Of a stretch of DNA of 22,260 nt, positions 1 through 7,982 are shown piece by piece. Position numbers and translations under genes: made by a program. The notes under the pieces were generated by a model. It was not told the origin of the DNA, searched no databases, and saw nothing but the letters and a program-made list of their open reading frames with translations. The DNA comes from Methanobacteriaceae archaeon. Lineage in GTDB: Archaea; Methanobacteriota; Methanobacteria; Methanobacteriales; Methanobacteriaceae. The DNA lies in NCBI GenBank assembly GCA_027318585.1, contig DAHVOW010000026.1, forward strand, positions 1-22,260, in the 5' to 3' direction. Position 1 is the stretch's first letter. Every line of letters starts with the position of its first letter.

Positions 1-56
1 CGCATTGGCCGGCCTAGCCCTGGGCTTAACCCATTCATCGGTCATACCATTGGTGG

Positions 57-1517
57 TTGTCTTGTTTATCCAGGCTGTGCGTAGTTTACAGACCGCACCG
101 GCAAAATTGGGTTGGGCTCTGCCTGGCTGCAGCTGGACCTGGCGCCCTGAACCTGGTTATGGGGGTGGCCACAGCTTATAAAGACTCAGTACCCCTTTTA
201 GTCATTACTGGAGATGTTTCCACCGAATTTAAGGGTCAAAACACCTTCCAGGACGTTCCCCAAGTCCAGGTATTCCAGCCCATCACCCTGGCCAGTTACG
301 ATATTAAGACCCCGGAAGAGTCCATATTAAAGTTGAAAGAGGCATTTCATCTTTTTAAAAACGGTAAAACAGGACCCATCCATTTAAACATTCCCCGGGA
401 CGTGTTATCGGGGACCGTTGGCCAATCTATCCTGGAGACCGAATATGCCCCCACCATCAGTAACCGAAGGGATGAAACATCCAGTCCAGGGTGGGATGAA
501 GCTTCCCAACTCCTTAAAACAGCACAAAAACCATTAATTCTGGCCGGGGCCGGGGTGCTCTGGTCCGGGGCCGTGGAGAAACTGCAGGAATTTGCACAGG
601 ATCATAAGATCCCGGTGGCCACCACCTACCCCGCCAGGGGGGTGCTCCCCGAGGATCATCACCTGTCCCTGGGACTTATTGGGATGCGGGGGACCGAGGC
701 TGCCAACCAGGCCGGGGCCCGGACGGATCTGGTGCTGGCGGTGGGTTGTCGCCTATCCGAACGCACCCTTAAGGGTCTGGGTGAGGCCACCATAATTCAT
801 GTTAATCTGGATGAAGCAGTTTTAAAGGGAAAAATTAATATAAAAGCCGATGCAGGAGAATTTTTGGGGAAAATATCTCATTTAAAACTTAAAAATACCC
901 AAAAATGGTTAGATGAGCTTCGAGGATACAGATCCTACCATGCCGTCCCTACCGATTACGATGATATTCCCCTGAAACCCCAGAGAGCTATAAATGATAT
1001 TTTAGAGTCCTCAACAGGGGCAATGGTGGTTAATGATGCCGGTAGCCACACCACCTGGGTTAACCTGCTGGGGGTGGTTGGTGAACCATCGGGCCTAATC
1101 TTCTCCGGTGGCTTCGGCCCCATGGGCTATGGTTTACCTGCCGCAGTGGGGGTTAGCCTGGGCCGACCAGAAAAGAATGTGGTACTGGTAGTGGGGGATG
1201 GGGGATTCCAGATGACCCTCCAGGAACTGGCGGTTATCAGTCAACTGCAACTGCCCATACTCATAACCCTCATCAACAATCAGGGCCTGGGGATAATAAA
1301 ACAGTGGCAGGAGCTCTACTACGATGGCCCCTACCAGGTGGGTCTGGAAAATCCGGACTTTGTAGCCCTGGCCGCCAGTTATGGCATCAAGGGGCAGAAG
1401 ATAAAGGATCCGGATCAGTTATCCATCCTGGTGCAAAAAGCTTTAAGGTTGAAGAAACCTTACCTTATAGAGATTGTAGTCGACCCAGATGAAGGAATTC
1501 CTTTACCCGAGGTGTAA
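57..1517 (+). CDS. Acetolactate synthase-like thiamine pyrophosphate enzyme, 5' end missing or frameshifted
   Basis: Large-subunit-type ThDP enzyme of the acetolactate synthase/pyruvate oxidase family, which condenses or decarboxylates 2-oxo acids. Visible order: the end of the PYR domain (GPGALNLVMGVATAY, residues 27-41), a central domain (about 155-285; LILAGAGVLW, AVGCRLSERT) and the C-terminal PP domain with the ThDP/Mg signature GDGG near residue 380 and NN near 407. Homologues run about 530-560 residues, so some 70-80 N-terminal residues are missing, including the conserved catalytic Glu of the RHEQ segment. The TTG at 57 is only the first codon after an upstream stop and is not a credible start. 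Just upstream, another frame (91-111) reads DRTGKIG, the expected sequence before VGLCLAAAGPG, which implies a one-base shift near 108-112. No small regulatory subunit lies beside it, so it may be a paralogue rather than the biosynthetic enzyme. Confidence 0.75.
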   Translation: MSCLSRLCVVYRPHRQNWVGLCLAAAGPGALNLVMGVATAYKDSVPLLVITGDVSTEFKGQNTFQDVPQVQVFQPITLASYDIKTPEESILKLKEAFHLFKNGKTGPIHLNIPRDVLSGTVGQSILETEYAPTISNRRDETSSPGWDEASQLLKTAQKPLILAGAGVLWSGAVEKLQEFAQDHKIPVATTYPARGVLPEDHHLSLGLIGMRGTEAANQAGARTDLVLAVGCRLSERTLKGLGEATIIHVNLDEAVLKGKINIKADAGEFLGKISHLKLKNTQKWLDELRGYRSYHAVPTDYDDIPLKPQRAINDILESSTGAMVVNDAGSHTTWVNLLGVVGEPSGLIFSGGFGPMGYGLPAAVGVSLGRPEKNVVLVVGDGGFQMTLQELAVISQLQLPILITLINNQGLGIIKQWQELYYDGPYQVGLENPDFVALAASYGIKGQKIKDPDQLSILVQKALRLKKPYLIEIVVDPDEGIPLPEV

Positions 1518-1518
1518 A

Positions 1519-2871
1519 ATGAAAGTACTGCTAATAAATCCTCCCTATACTTCTTCCAAATATAAATTCATCGGCCTGGTGGCTCCGCCACTGGGAATAG
1601 CTTATATAGCGGCAGTTCTTGAGAACGGTGGTTTTGAGGTGGAGATCCTGGATGGTGCTGCCCTGGAGCTGGACTGGGAAGGCCTGGAGGCCCGGATTAA
1701 GAAGGCCGATCCCCAGGTTATTGCCATCACGGCCCTAACCCCCACTATAGACCAGGGTCTTGAAAGTGCTAAACTGGCCCGGAGGGCCTGTCCTGATGCC
1801 ACCATAGTTATGGGTGGCTATCATCCCTCTTTCAACCACGCCGAATTACTAAAAAAGGACTACGTGGACGTGGTGGTCATCGGTGAGGGAGAATATACCA
1901 TGCTGGACCTGGTCGAGGCCCTGGAAAGTGGAAGGGACCTAAAAAAGGTCCCCGGAATAGCTTACCAGGATGTGGTAACTCCGCCACGTCCGGTAGTTAA
2001 GGATCTGGACCAGATGCCCTTCCCGGCCCGTCACCTCCTGCCCATGGACCATTACAAGATACTGAATATGAAACTGAACACCGCCACCATGATCTCCGGA
2101 CGGGGATGCCCCATGCAGTGTTCCTTCTGTGCCTCGGCGGCTCTGCATGGACGTCGTTTAAGAATGCGATCCGCCCAGAACGTGGTGGATGAGATGGAAC
2201 ACCTAACCGAAGACCATGGCGCGGGTATGATCGCTTTCATGGATGATACCTTCACCCTGAAACCCAGCCGGGTGGAGGAGGTGTGTGATGAAATAAAAAG
2301 GAGGGACCTGGATGTTTACTGGGGATGCACCGCCCGGGCGGACACTCTCTCCAGCAGGATGCTCCAGAAGATGAGTGACACCGGCTGCATAACCATGTTT
2401 TTAGGGGTGGAATCTGCGGACCAGCAGCAGCTGGACCGGGTGAACAAGCAGCTCACCGTGGACAAGATACGCCAGGCATTCGCCCTCTCCCGAAAACACG
2501 ACATCCGCACCATTGCCTCTGTGGTTCTGGGCATGCCCGGTGACACCCGGGACAGCATTGGAAGAACCATCAAATTGGTACGGGAACTGAATCCATCCTA
2601 TGCTCTGTTCTCACTGGCCACACCCTACCCGGGCACCAAATTCTACCGGGAGGCGGTGGAGAATAACCTGATCAAGGTCAAGGACTGGTCCAAGTACACC
2701 CTGCTTACCCCGGTACTGGAAACCGTGGACTGCTCCCGGGATGAACTGAAGAATATGCAAAAGAAGGCCTTCCGACAGTTCTACCTGCGGCCCTCCTACA
2801 TCCTAAGGCAGTTAAGGATGGATGGTCCCATCATACTCAAAACCATCGCCGCCATGATGAAGGAAGTATAA
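1519..2871 (+). CDS. B12-binding domain radical SAM protein
   Basis: 450 residues. The N-terminal 130 residues form a cobalamin-binding Rossmann domain (MKVLLINPPY start, MGGYHPSF, VIGEGEYTM). A radical SAM domain follows, with the 4Fe-4S motif CPMQCSFC (Cys197, Cys201, Cys204). Members of this class methylate or couple unactivated carbons on cofactors, lipids or peptides; the substrate here cannot be read from sequence. The reading frame is open back to 1489, but the ATG at 1519 is preferred: it follows GAGGTG (1509-1514) and lies one base after the upstream stop, so the two genes are probably cotranscribed and coupled. The length and domain order are similar to the B12-radical SAM group that includes archaeal tetraether-lipid enzymes, but I cannot assign it there. 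Confidence 0.85.
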   Translation: MKVLLINPPYTSSKYKFIGLVAPPLGIAYIAAVLENGGFEVEILDGAALELDWEGLEARIKKADPQVIAITALTPTIDQGLESAKLARRACPDATIVMGGYHPSFNHAELLKKDYVDVVVIGEGEYTMLDLVEALESGRDLKKVPGIAYQDVVTPPRPVVKDLDQMPFPARHLLPMDHYKILNMKLNTATMISGRGCPMQCSFCASAALHGRRLRMRSAQNVVDEMEHLTEDHGAGMIAFMDDTFTLKPSRVEEVCDEIKRRDLDVYWGCTARADTLSSRMLQKMSDTGCITMFLGVESADQQQLDRVNKQLTVDKIRQAFALSRKHDIRTIASVVLGMPGDTRDSIGRTIKLVRELNPSYALFSLATPYPGTKFYREAVENNLIKVKDWSKYTLLTPVLETVDCSRDELKNMQKKAFRQFYLRPSYILRQLRMDGPIILKTIAAMMKEV

Positions 2872-2922
2872 AAAGAGATTTAAATATTCCTTTTTAAGTT
2901 AAAAATAAAAAAATATGAGGAC
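2872..2922. terminator. Convergent AT-rich terminator region
   Basis: A 51-base spacer between convergent genes. It carries T5 at 2891-2895 for plus-strand transcripts and A7 at 2907-2913 (T7 on the minus strand) for the aminotransferase transcript. Oligo-T tracts are the usual archaeal termination signal; no strong hairpin is seen. Confidence 0.5.
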
Positions 2923-4077
2923 TTAGACGTCCTCGGGCAGGTAGGTGTCTGCCACGGCAGCCACCCCTTCACCCATCTGGATGTCAAAGCCCAACTCCCG
3001 CAGGGTCATCTCCATGGCCGAGAAGGTGGTTATGAGTTCTCGGTGGGTGATGTTTCCCATGTGGCCGATACGGAAGATGTTACCCTTGAGATGGTCCTGA
3101 CCCCCGGCCAGTTCCACCCGGTACTTGTTACGCATGGTACCCCTGAACTCTCCATCGGTAACTCCCTCGGGCATCCGCACCGCAGTGACGGTGGTGGATG
3201 AAACCTCCTCTTCAGGGAAAAGTTCCAGGCCCAGGGCTTTAACCCCATTACGGGTGGCCTTAGCCGCTAATTTATGCCGGTTGATCCGGTTTTTAAGGCC
3301 CTCATCCATGATGATCTTCAGTGCCTCGTGCATGGCATATATCAGTGACACCGAGGGGGTGTAAGGAGTTTCTGGTGGGTCGGCGTCGCCACTTTTTTTA
3401 TACTTTTTAAGGTTAAGGTAGTAACTGGCAGAATCGGTGCGGTTAACCACATCCCAGGCATCATTAGAGAGAGTTATGGAGGCCATTCCCGGTGGTGCGG
3501 CCATACACTTCTGGGAACCGGTAACGCAGATGTCGATTCCATAGTCATCCACTTCTACATCATCACCCGCCAGGGAGGACACGGTATCCACCACGTAGAG
3601 GGTGTCATGGTCCCTCAGGATCTTACCCAACTCTTTAATGGGGTTCACCACTCCGGTGGAAGTCTCGTTGTGCACCACGGTAACTGCTTTAATATCCTCA
3701 TGCTCTTCTAAGAGAAATCCCACTTCATCAGGGTTCACGGCCTGGCCCCACTCCACTTCCAGGGGTAGAGAAGTTCCTCCATGGGCCTCTACAATCTGCA
3801 TGAAGCGCTGGCCAAACTTACCACCCACCACGTTCAGAACCTTATCACCCTTCTTTAGGATGTTCACCATGGCCGCCTCCATGGCGGCGGTGCCTGACCC
3901 GGTTAGGAGGTAGGACTTATTGGTGGTTCGGAAAACATCGGACATCATCTGGGAGGTGTCCTTAAGTATCTGGCCGAATATGGCGCTTCGGTGGTTTACA
4001 ATGTTCTCGGACATGGCTTTAAGCACCCGGGGCGCTACCCGGGTGGGTCCTGGTATCATTAGCAAAGTTTCATCCAT
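2923..4077 (-). CDS. Class V (serine-pyruvate/alanine-glyoxylate type) aminotransferase
   Basis: 384 residues, PLP-dependent, fold type I. MIPGPTRVAP at the N-terminus is the family signature, LTGSGTAAMEAA is the phosphate-binding region, VVDTVSSLAGDD holds the PLP-ring Asp, and GSQKCMAAPPG supplies the Schiff-base lysine (Lys190 from the chosen start). The methanogen homologue family has broad specificity and is used in alanine, serine/glycine or phosphoserine transamination. The exact substrates are not readable here. The frame is open up to a TTG at 4092, but the ATG at 4077 has GGAGG at 4086-4090 eight bases upstream, so that start is chosen. It is monocistronic and divergent from mptE with a 72-base shared promoter region. 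Confidence 0.9.
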   Translation of the reverse strand: MDETLLMIPGPTRVAPRVLKAMSENIVNHRSAIFGQILKDTSQMMSDVFRTTNKSYLLTGSGTAAMEAAMVNILKKGDKVLNVVGGKFGQRFMQIVEAHGGTSLPLEVEWGQAVNPDEVGFLLEEHEDIKAVTVVHNETSTGVVNPIKELGKILRDHDTLYVVDTVSSLAGDDVEVDDYGIDICVTGSQKCMAAPPGMASITLSNDAWDVVNRTDSASYYLNLKKYKKSGDADPPETPYTPSVSLIYAMHEALKIIMDEGLKNRINRHKLAAKATRNGVKALGLELFPEEEVSSTTVTAVRMPEGVTDGEFRGTMRNKYRVELAGGQDHLKGNIFRIGHMGNITHRELITTFSAMEMTLRELGFDIQMGEGVAAVADTYLPEDV

Positions 4078-4116
4078 CTTGAAATCCTCCAAGTTCTAGA
4101 TTATCATAAGTAATTT

Positions 4117-4126
4117 CATTTATATT
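4117..4126 (+). promoter_or_regulatory. TATA-like element of mptE, possibly leaderless
   Basis: ATTTATATT-type element centred about 27 bases before the mptE ATG at 4150, in a spacer without a ribosome-binding site. That spacing predicts transcription starting at or next to the ATG, so a leaderless mRNA. This is inference from spacing only. Confidence 0.4.
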
Positions 4127-4149
4127 CCTAGGACATATAATCTCTTCAT

Positions 4150-4932
4150 ATGAACCTCTCCCAATGGATGTCCTGCTATCAAAAAATCTTAAAAGACTTT
4201 GGATTCAGCCAGGATGATGATGAAAAATCAGCACAACTTTTAAACCAGCTGTTAAAACTTCAAGACAGATTATCTCCATGGGATCTCCCGGTGAAGGAGA
4301 AGGCTCTGATATTCGGTGCGGGACCGTCCCTTAAAAGGAACCTACACCAACTCCAGGAGTTAGAACAACATCAAGAGATAAAACTGGATGAATTCACCAT
4401 CATCGCTGCTGATGGAGCCACCACCGCTCTTCTGGAGGAGGATCTGATCCCGGATGTGGTGGTAACCGACCTGGACGGTAAAATGGAGAACCTGTACCAG
4501 GCCAATAGGGAGGGGGCGGTGCTGGTGGTCCATGCCCATGGTGATAACCCGGAAAAACTGGAAAAACATGTGCCCCACCTGGATAGAGTTATGGGCACCA
4601 CCCAGTCCCAGCCGGTGGGCCGGGTCCATAACTGGGGAGGATTCACCGACGGGGACCGGGCTGTTTTTTTGGCAGTGGAACTGGGAGTTAAGATGATGGT
4701 ACTGGCGGGCATGGATTTTGGAACTAAAACCACCCGCTACTCACGACCAGATCTGGGTGGGGAAGTGGCGGAGGCGGATCAGATAAAAAAGTTGAAGCTC
4801 CAATATGCCAAGAAACTGGTGGAATGGGTGGCAAAACATGAAGACGTGTGTATCCTGAACATATCCGGTGGAGAAACCATGAAAGGAGTTAAAGACATCC
4901 CGGTTTCCAGGATAAAGGAGTACTGGTATTGA
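4150..4932 (+). CDS. mptE: 6-hydroxymethyl-7,8-dihydropterin pyrophosphokinase (DUF115 family)
   Basis: 260 residues, matching the archaeal MptE length. It transfers diphosphate from ATP to 6-hydroxymethyl-7,8-dihydropterin in tetrahydromethanopterin synthesis (cytosolic). Recognised by DUF115 motifs in order: IFGAGPSLKRN (54-64), IAADGATTALL, DLIPDVVVTDLDG (an acidic cluster likely to hold Mg), VVHAHGDN, and GGFTDGDRAVFLA, followed by the AGMDFG strand. It starts with ATG at 4150, with no Shine-Dalgarno but a TATA-like element about 27 bases upstream. hisG follows 69 bases later with its own TATA-like sequence. Confidence 0.9.
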   Translation: MNLSQWMSCYQKILKDFGFSQDDDEKSAQLLNQLLKLQDRLSPWDLPVKEKALIFGAGPSLKRNLHQLQELEQHQEIKLDEFTIIAADGATTALLEEDLIPDVVVTDLDGKMENLYQANREGAVLVVHAHGDNPEKLEKHVPHLDRVMGTTQSQPVGRVHNWGGFTDGDRAVFLAVELGVKMMVLAGMDFGTKTTRYSRPDLGGEVAEADQIKKLKLQYAKKLVEWVAKHEDVCILNISGGETMKGVKDIPVSRIKEYWY

Positions 4933-4967
4933 ATTCTTTTAATGTGATAAAGTTTTAAACCGTGGAT

Positions 4968-4978
4968 GGTTATATAAA
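4968..4978 (+). promoter_or_regulatory. TATA-like element upstream of hisG
   Basis: GGTTATATAAAG-type sequence about 25-30 bases before the hisG ATG, followed by GAGGTG at 4989-4994. It suggests that hisG has its own promoter in the 69-base gap after mptE. Confidence 0.4.
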
Positions 4979-5001
4979 GATAATTCTTGAGGTGCAAGAT
5001 C

Positions 5002-5994
5002 ATGGACAACAAAATAGTGCTGGGACTCCCCAAGGGGAGTCTGAACAACGTTAACCGAGGTAATACTTACCAATTATTCGTGGATGCTGGTTATGAGGTC
5101 AAGGGCTACGAGCCCGGTAAGGAAGAAAATGAGATACAGATCCTGAACGACCCGGAGATTAAGGGATTTCTATCACGACCCCAGAGTGCTCCGGTGGAAC
5201 TTAACCGGGGGATCCTGGACATTGCCATAGTGGGTGAAGACTGGGTGCGGGAAGAATCAGTCAACCTCCCTGAGGATCTGACCACCAAGTTGGGTGATCT
5301 GAATTACGGCCAGACCCGGCTCATTGTGGCGGTGCCTAATGAAGCACCCTACGAGTCACTCACCCAATTCTTCCAGGCCAACCAGGCACGAAAAACACCC
5401 ATATTGTGTTTCACCGAATATCCTAACCTCACCAAACAGTACTTCATGGAAAATGAGGGATACCAAGAAGTATTTGGGGATAAAACTCCCCTGGTGCAGG
5501 TGAGGGGATTGTGGGATGGAGAGAATGACCTGGTGCAGATCATAAACTCCGACGGGGCCACCGAAGTGTACATCGCCAAGGGGGCGGATCTGATAGTGGA
5601 TAACACTCAGACCGGCAGCAGCCTCCGCAAGGCGGGTTTGAAGATCCTGGACACCATCATGGAATCCAGCGCCGGCCTGTACGCCGGTCCCAGTTGCACC
5701 GGTACTAAACTGCAGAAGGCCCAGATGATATATGAACAGCTATACGGCGCCACCAAGGCCCGGAAGTACTTTGATGTGAAGTTCAACGTTTCCACAGAGA
5801 AAATAGGGGAAGTGAAGGAACTGTTATTGTCCCAGGGATTCTGTTCGGATGAACCCACCGTGGTGCCGGGCACCAGCTTCTCCCAGGTGAATGTTCTGAT
5901 ACCTAAAAATAAGTTCCCGGAAATGTTGCAGGCCGTTAAAGAATACGGTGCCTCGGCCATTGTACGGGAGAATGTGAAGCAGTACGTAGAATAG
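5002..5994 (+). CDS. hisG: ATP phosphoribosyltransferase
   Basis: 330 residues. Catalyses the first step of histidine biosynthesis, ATP + PRPP to phosphoribosyl-ATP. Visible features: the VLGLPKGSL N-terminal strand/loop, LDIAIVGEDWV, FTEYPNLTKQYF, the PRPP-binding-like GADLIVDNTQTGSSLRKAGL segment, and a C-terminal regulatory domain of about 75 residues (FDVKFNVSTEKIGEVKELL onward), as in the long, hexameric HisG form. It is somewhat longer and more divergent in the middle than bacterial long HisG. The ATG at 5002 is preferred over an in-frame TTG at 4987 because GAGGTG (4989-4994) lies seven bases upstream. It stands alone, with no other his gene nearby. Ends before T-rich sequence at 6002-6039. 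Confidence 0.85.
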   Translation: MDNKIVLGLPKGSLNNVNRGNTYQLFVDAGYEVKGYEPGKEENEIQILNDPEIKGFLSRPQSAPVELNRGILDIAIVGEDWVREESVNLPEDLTTKLGDLNYGQTRLIVAVPNEAPYESLTQFFQANQARKTPILCFTEYPNLTKQYFMENEGYQEVFGDKTPLVQVRGLWDGENDLVQIINSDGATEVYIAKGADLIVDNTQTGSSLRKAGLKILDTIMESSAGLYAGPSCTGTKLQKAQMIYEQLYGATKARKYFDVKFNVSTEKIGEVKELLLSQGFCSDEPTVVPGTSFSQVNVLIPKNKFPEMLQAVKEYGASAIVRENVKQYVE

Positions 5995-6000
5995 GTAACC

Positions 6001-6037
6001 CTTTTTTAGTTCTAAAGGCCATATCCTCTCTTTTTTT
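6001..6037. terminator. Oligo-T tracts after hisG
   Basis: T6 at 6002-6007 and T9 at 6031-6039 follow the hisG stop and run into the stop of the convergent gene. No clear hairpin; a typical archaeal T-rich termination zone. Confidence 0.45.
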
Positions 6038-6400
6038 TTAATCCCAGGTTATTCTTAATAGAATGATCAGGGCCCCTAACTGGATGATGTTCAGACTCAG
6101 AACTGGGTAACCCATACCCGGGCCACGGAAACCTTCTCCAATTATGAGAAACAGCATGAAAAGCGCGTTTTGAAGTAACAGGAGGAGGGTAAAGAATATC
6201 AGGCCCAGGGTGAATCGGGATCGGAGTCGGCGGTAGCTGGACAGGTAGATCCCCAGCATCACCAGGAGCAGGGCTATGTTGACTAATCCCACAAAGGCCG
6301 CTATGGTGGCCATGCCGGGATCATTAAATGACAATATATTATCTAATTCTCCTTTTGGACCCGGTCCTGTCCTATTTCCTATTGTTTCTATTTCTCCCAT
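6038..6400 (-). CDS. Small three-helix membrane protein paired with winged-helix regulator
   Basis: 120 residues, family not recognised. After about 30 polar residues come three hydrophobic segments (about 30-53, 63-88 and 97-117) separated by a basic loop (SSYRRLRSRF). It starts with ATG at 6400; AGGTGAT just upstream overlaps the end of the winged-helix gene, 14 bases away, so the two are one operon. Pairing of a 90-residue ArsR-like regulator with a small membrane protein suggests that it either senses at the membrane or is a target of that regulator. Function unknown. Confidence 0.7.
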   Translation of the reverse strand: MGEIETIGNRTGPGPKGELDNILSFNDPGMATIAAFVGLVNIALLLVMLGIYLSSYRRLRSRFTLGLIFFTLLLLLQNALFMLFLIIGEGFRGPGMGYPVLSLNIIQLGALIILLRITWD

Positions 6401-6414
6401 TCCCCATCACCTAA

Positions 6415-6693
6415 TTACTCTTTCATTTGACCCCATATGTCCTCAAAAATATCGTAGCTTTCTTCCATCTGGGGGGAAAGAAAGTACATGGTCCCATATT
6501 TTTCGCCAGAAGATGAAATTATCCGGTTCTGTTCCAAGACCTTTATATGATGACGCACCGTCTTGTAGTCCAGATCTAACTTCTCGGACAGTTGGTGGGC
6601 GTTGTATGGCCTCTGATGGATGGATTCTATGATCCTCGCCCGGTTAACACCGCCCTTGGTACCGGCTATTATCCACCAGAGTAACTTTTTCAT
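6415..6693 (-). CDS. ArsR-like winged-helix transcriptional regulator
   Basis: 92 residues from the ATG at 6693; the frame is also open from a TTG at 6720. MKKLLWWIIAGTKGG leads into a winged helix: NRARIIESI (helix 1), NAHQLSEKLDLDYKTVRHHI (helix-turn-helix) and EKYGTMYFLSP (the wing). The start MKKLLWWII and the DYKTVRHHIKVLE recognition helix are typical of small archaeal ArsR-type regulators, which bind DNA as dimers. It is the first gene of a two-gene operon with a membrane protein. A perfect inverted repeat at 6716-6730, 23-37 bases before the ATG, is a plausible autoregulatory operator. No metal-binding Cys cluster is visible, so a metal sensor is unlikely. Confidence 0.8.
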   Translation of the reverse strand: MKKLLWWIIAGTKGGVNRARIIESIHQRPYNAHQLSEKLDLDYKTVRHHIKVLEQNRIISSSGEKYGTMYFLSPQMEESYDIFEDIWGQMKE

Positions 6694-6715
6694 GAATATC
6701 ACAAAACTAAGTTTG

Positions 6716-6730
6716 GGCAAATTTTTTGCC
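6716..6730. promoter_or_regulatory. Perfect inverted repeat upstream of winged-helix gene
   Basis: GGCAAA-TTT-TTTGCC, a 6-bp perfect inverted repeat with a 3-base centre. It lies where the TATA box of a short-leader transcript for the 6693 ATG would be. Candidate operator for autorepression; inference. Confidence 0.45.
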
Positions 6731-6883
6731 TTAAGTCTTCTGGTATTATGTGCCTATCCTAAAATAAACCTATCGAACTAGGCTAATTCCAAACTATTCA
6801 TAAACAAATATTACAACTGCCGTTTTATGTTGCTAGATCTAAATTTTATGGATATTCATTACCTTGTTCGGGATTAAATCCTC
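6731..6883. other. AT-rich spacer without gene
   Basis: A spacer of about 150 bases between two minus-strand transcription units. Nothing recognisable beyond AT-rich promoter-like sequence; no ORF with a ribosome-binding site was found. Confidence 0.5.
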
Positions 6884-7654
6884 CTATTTAGATTTTTGAG
6901 GAATCTGTGATTTCTTCTTATTTGAATAGGATTCCCACCGGAAAAGAACCTTAAACATCCTCTGGAATGGTTTTCGGTAGATATGCAAATGTATTAGAGT
7001 ACCGATAACCATCAAGACCGCGGTTTCAGCGTGCCAGAAGGTTATACCCTGAGTGTAAGCCTTTATTCCCAGGTTAATCATCAGGGTTAACAGTATCCCG
7101 GTGACACCCACCCCAGCATACCCCACCGTTACCAGCAGATTCCAGAGTCTTTTATGGGTTTTGGACTGTAAAATACCCTTCTGGAAGAGGAAATAGGTGA
7201 ACATGTAACCCGCTAGTAACAGGAAGCTGATGGGTAACACGTGGTAGTTATAATCATCCACACCCAGGGAGGCACCATCTGACCCGGAAGAACCGGTTTC
7301 TGTGACTGCGCTGGCGTTATCAGAACCATTGGAGTTTCCAGAGTCTAACTGATTGGAATTAACCGAATCTGAACTAGCCGAACTAGATCCCGAATCGGTG
7401 TCGGAAGTGGAGGCGCTGGATGAGGCGCTGCTGGATGTTAGGACTTGGGAAAGGTCGCATATACCATCTCCACTGGAGTCAATGTAGCGTCCGCACTGGC
7501 CCGGGAAGGGGTCGTTGCTTAATCCGTAGGGACATCCCCCGGCACAGGAATCAGACATGGTGGCTGAGGCAATGAGGGGGACCGAGGCCAGGGATCCTAA
7601 AACCTTTTTATTCCGAGATATAGATTTTAGTGTTTGTTTAAATTTTTGTCTCAT
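6884..7654 (-). CDS. Exported Cys-motif protein with C-terminal DUF4405/cytochrome-b-like membrane domain
   Basis: 256 residues. The basic N-terminus and a short hydrophobic stretch (18-32) look like a signal or anchor. A Cys motif follows: CAGGCPYGL, then PGQCGRYID and GDGICDLSQ (Cys37, Cys41, Cys54, Cys66), which also contains a D-x-x-G-D-G calcium-loop-like segment. Residues 72-130 are a Ser/Asp/Gly-rich linker. The C-terminus (140-235) is a three-helix membrane domain with His167, His208, His222 and His224, arranged as in heme-binding DUF4405/b561-like domains. The ATG at 7654 has GGAGG at 7662-7666. It overlaps the upstream paralogue by 17 bases, so the two are coupled. A redox role (heme and/or Fe-S) is inferred; the Cys motif family is recognised but its function is not established. 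Confidence 0.75.
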   Translation of the reverse strand: MRQKFKQTLKSISRNKKVLGSLASVPLIASATMSDSCAGGCPYGLSNDPFPGQCGRYIDSSGDGICDLSQVLTSSSASSSASTSDTDSGSSSASSDSVNSNQLDSGNSNGSDNASAVTETGSSGSDGASLGVDDYNYHVLPISFLLLAGYMFTYFLFQKGILQSKTHKRLWNLLVTVGYAGVGVTGILLTLMINLGIKAYTQGITFWHAETAVLMVIGTLIHLHIYRKPFQRMFKVLFRWESYSNKKKSQIPQKSK

Positions 7655-7982
7655 TTTTTGGCCTCCTATTTTTTAGAAAGACCATCTCCAGTGCAGATTT
7701 CCAGTAGCAGTGGAAGTGGAATAGGGTAACCACCACCAGGGTGATCCCCAGTTCCACGTGCCAGTATAAAAGTTGGGGGCTCGAGGGGAGGATGATTCCC
7801 AGTTCCATGAATATTAAAAGTAAGAATCCTCCTCCTCCGGAAACTAAAAAGGCAATCCCTATTATGAAGTTCCAGAGATTGACGTGCAGTGTTTTTCTTA
7901 TTAATCTCCCCTTGTAGAGGGCATAGGTGAATAAGTAACCTACCAAAACCGATAGGGAGGGTACTAAAGACTCATAAACCAT
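7638..7982 (-). CDS. DUF4405/cytochrome-b-like small membrane protein
   Basis: 114 residues, three hydrophobic helices (about 7-25, 35-63 and 72-95). It is a paralogue of the C-terminal domain of its downstream neighbour: both share GY-FTY, T-H (His33), LWN, LGI, WH-E (His75) and H-x-H (His89, His91). The four conserved histidines near helix ends suggest heme coordination in the membrane, which is an inference. The frame extends upstream to a TTG at 8003, but AAGGAG inside that extension sits eight bases before the ATG at 7982, so that start is chosen. It overlaps the next gene by 17 bases and probably forms a complex with it. Confidence 0.75.
   Translation of the reverse strand: MVYESLVPSLSVLVGYLFTYALYKGRLIRKTLHVNLWNFIIGIAFLVSGGGGFLLLIFMELGIILPSSPQLLYWHVELGITLVVVTLFHFHCYWKSALEMVFLKNRRPKNETKI

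Noticed and set aside
3125..3913. Plus-strand open frames opposite the aminotransferase
   Set aside because: Antisense shadows of a conserved gene with its own ribosome site and intact motifs.
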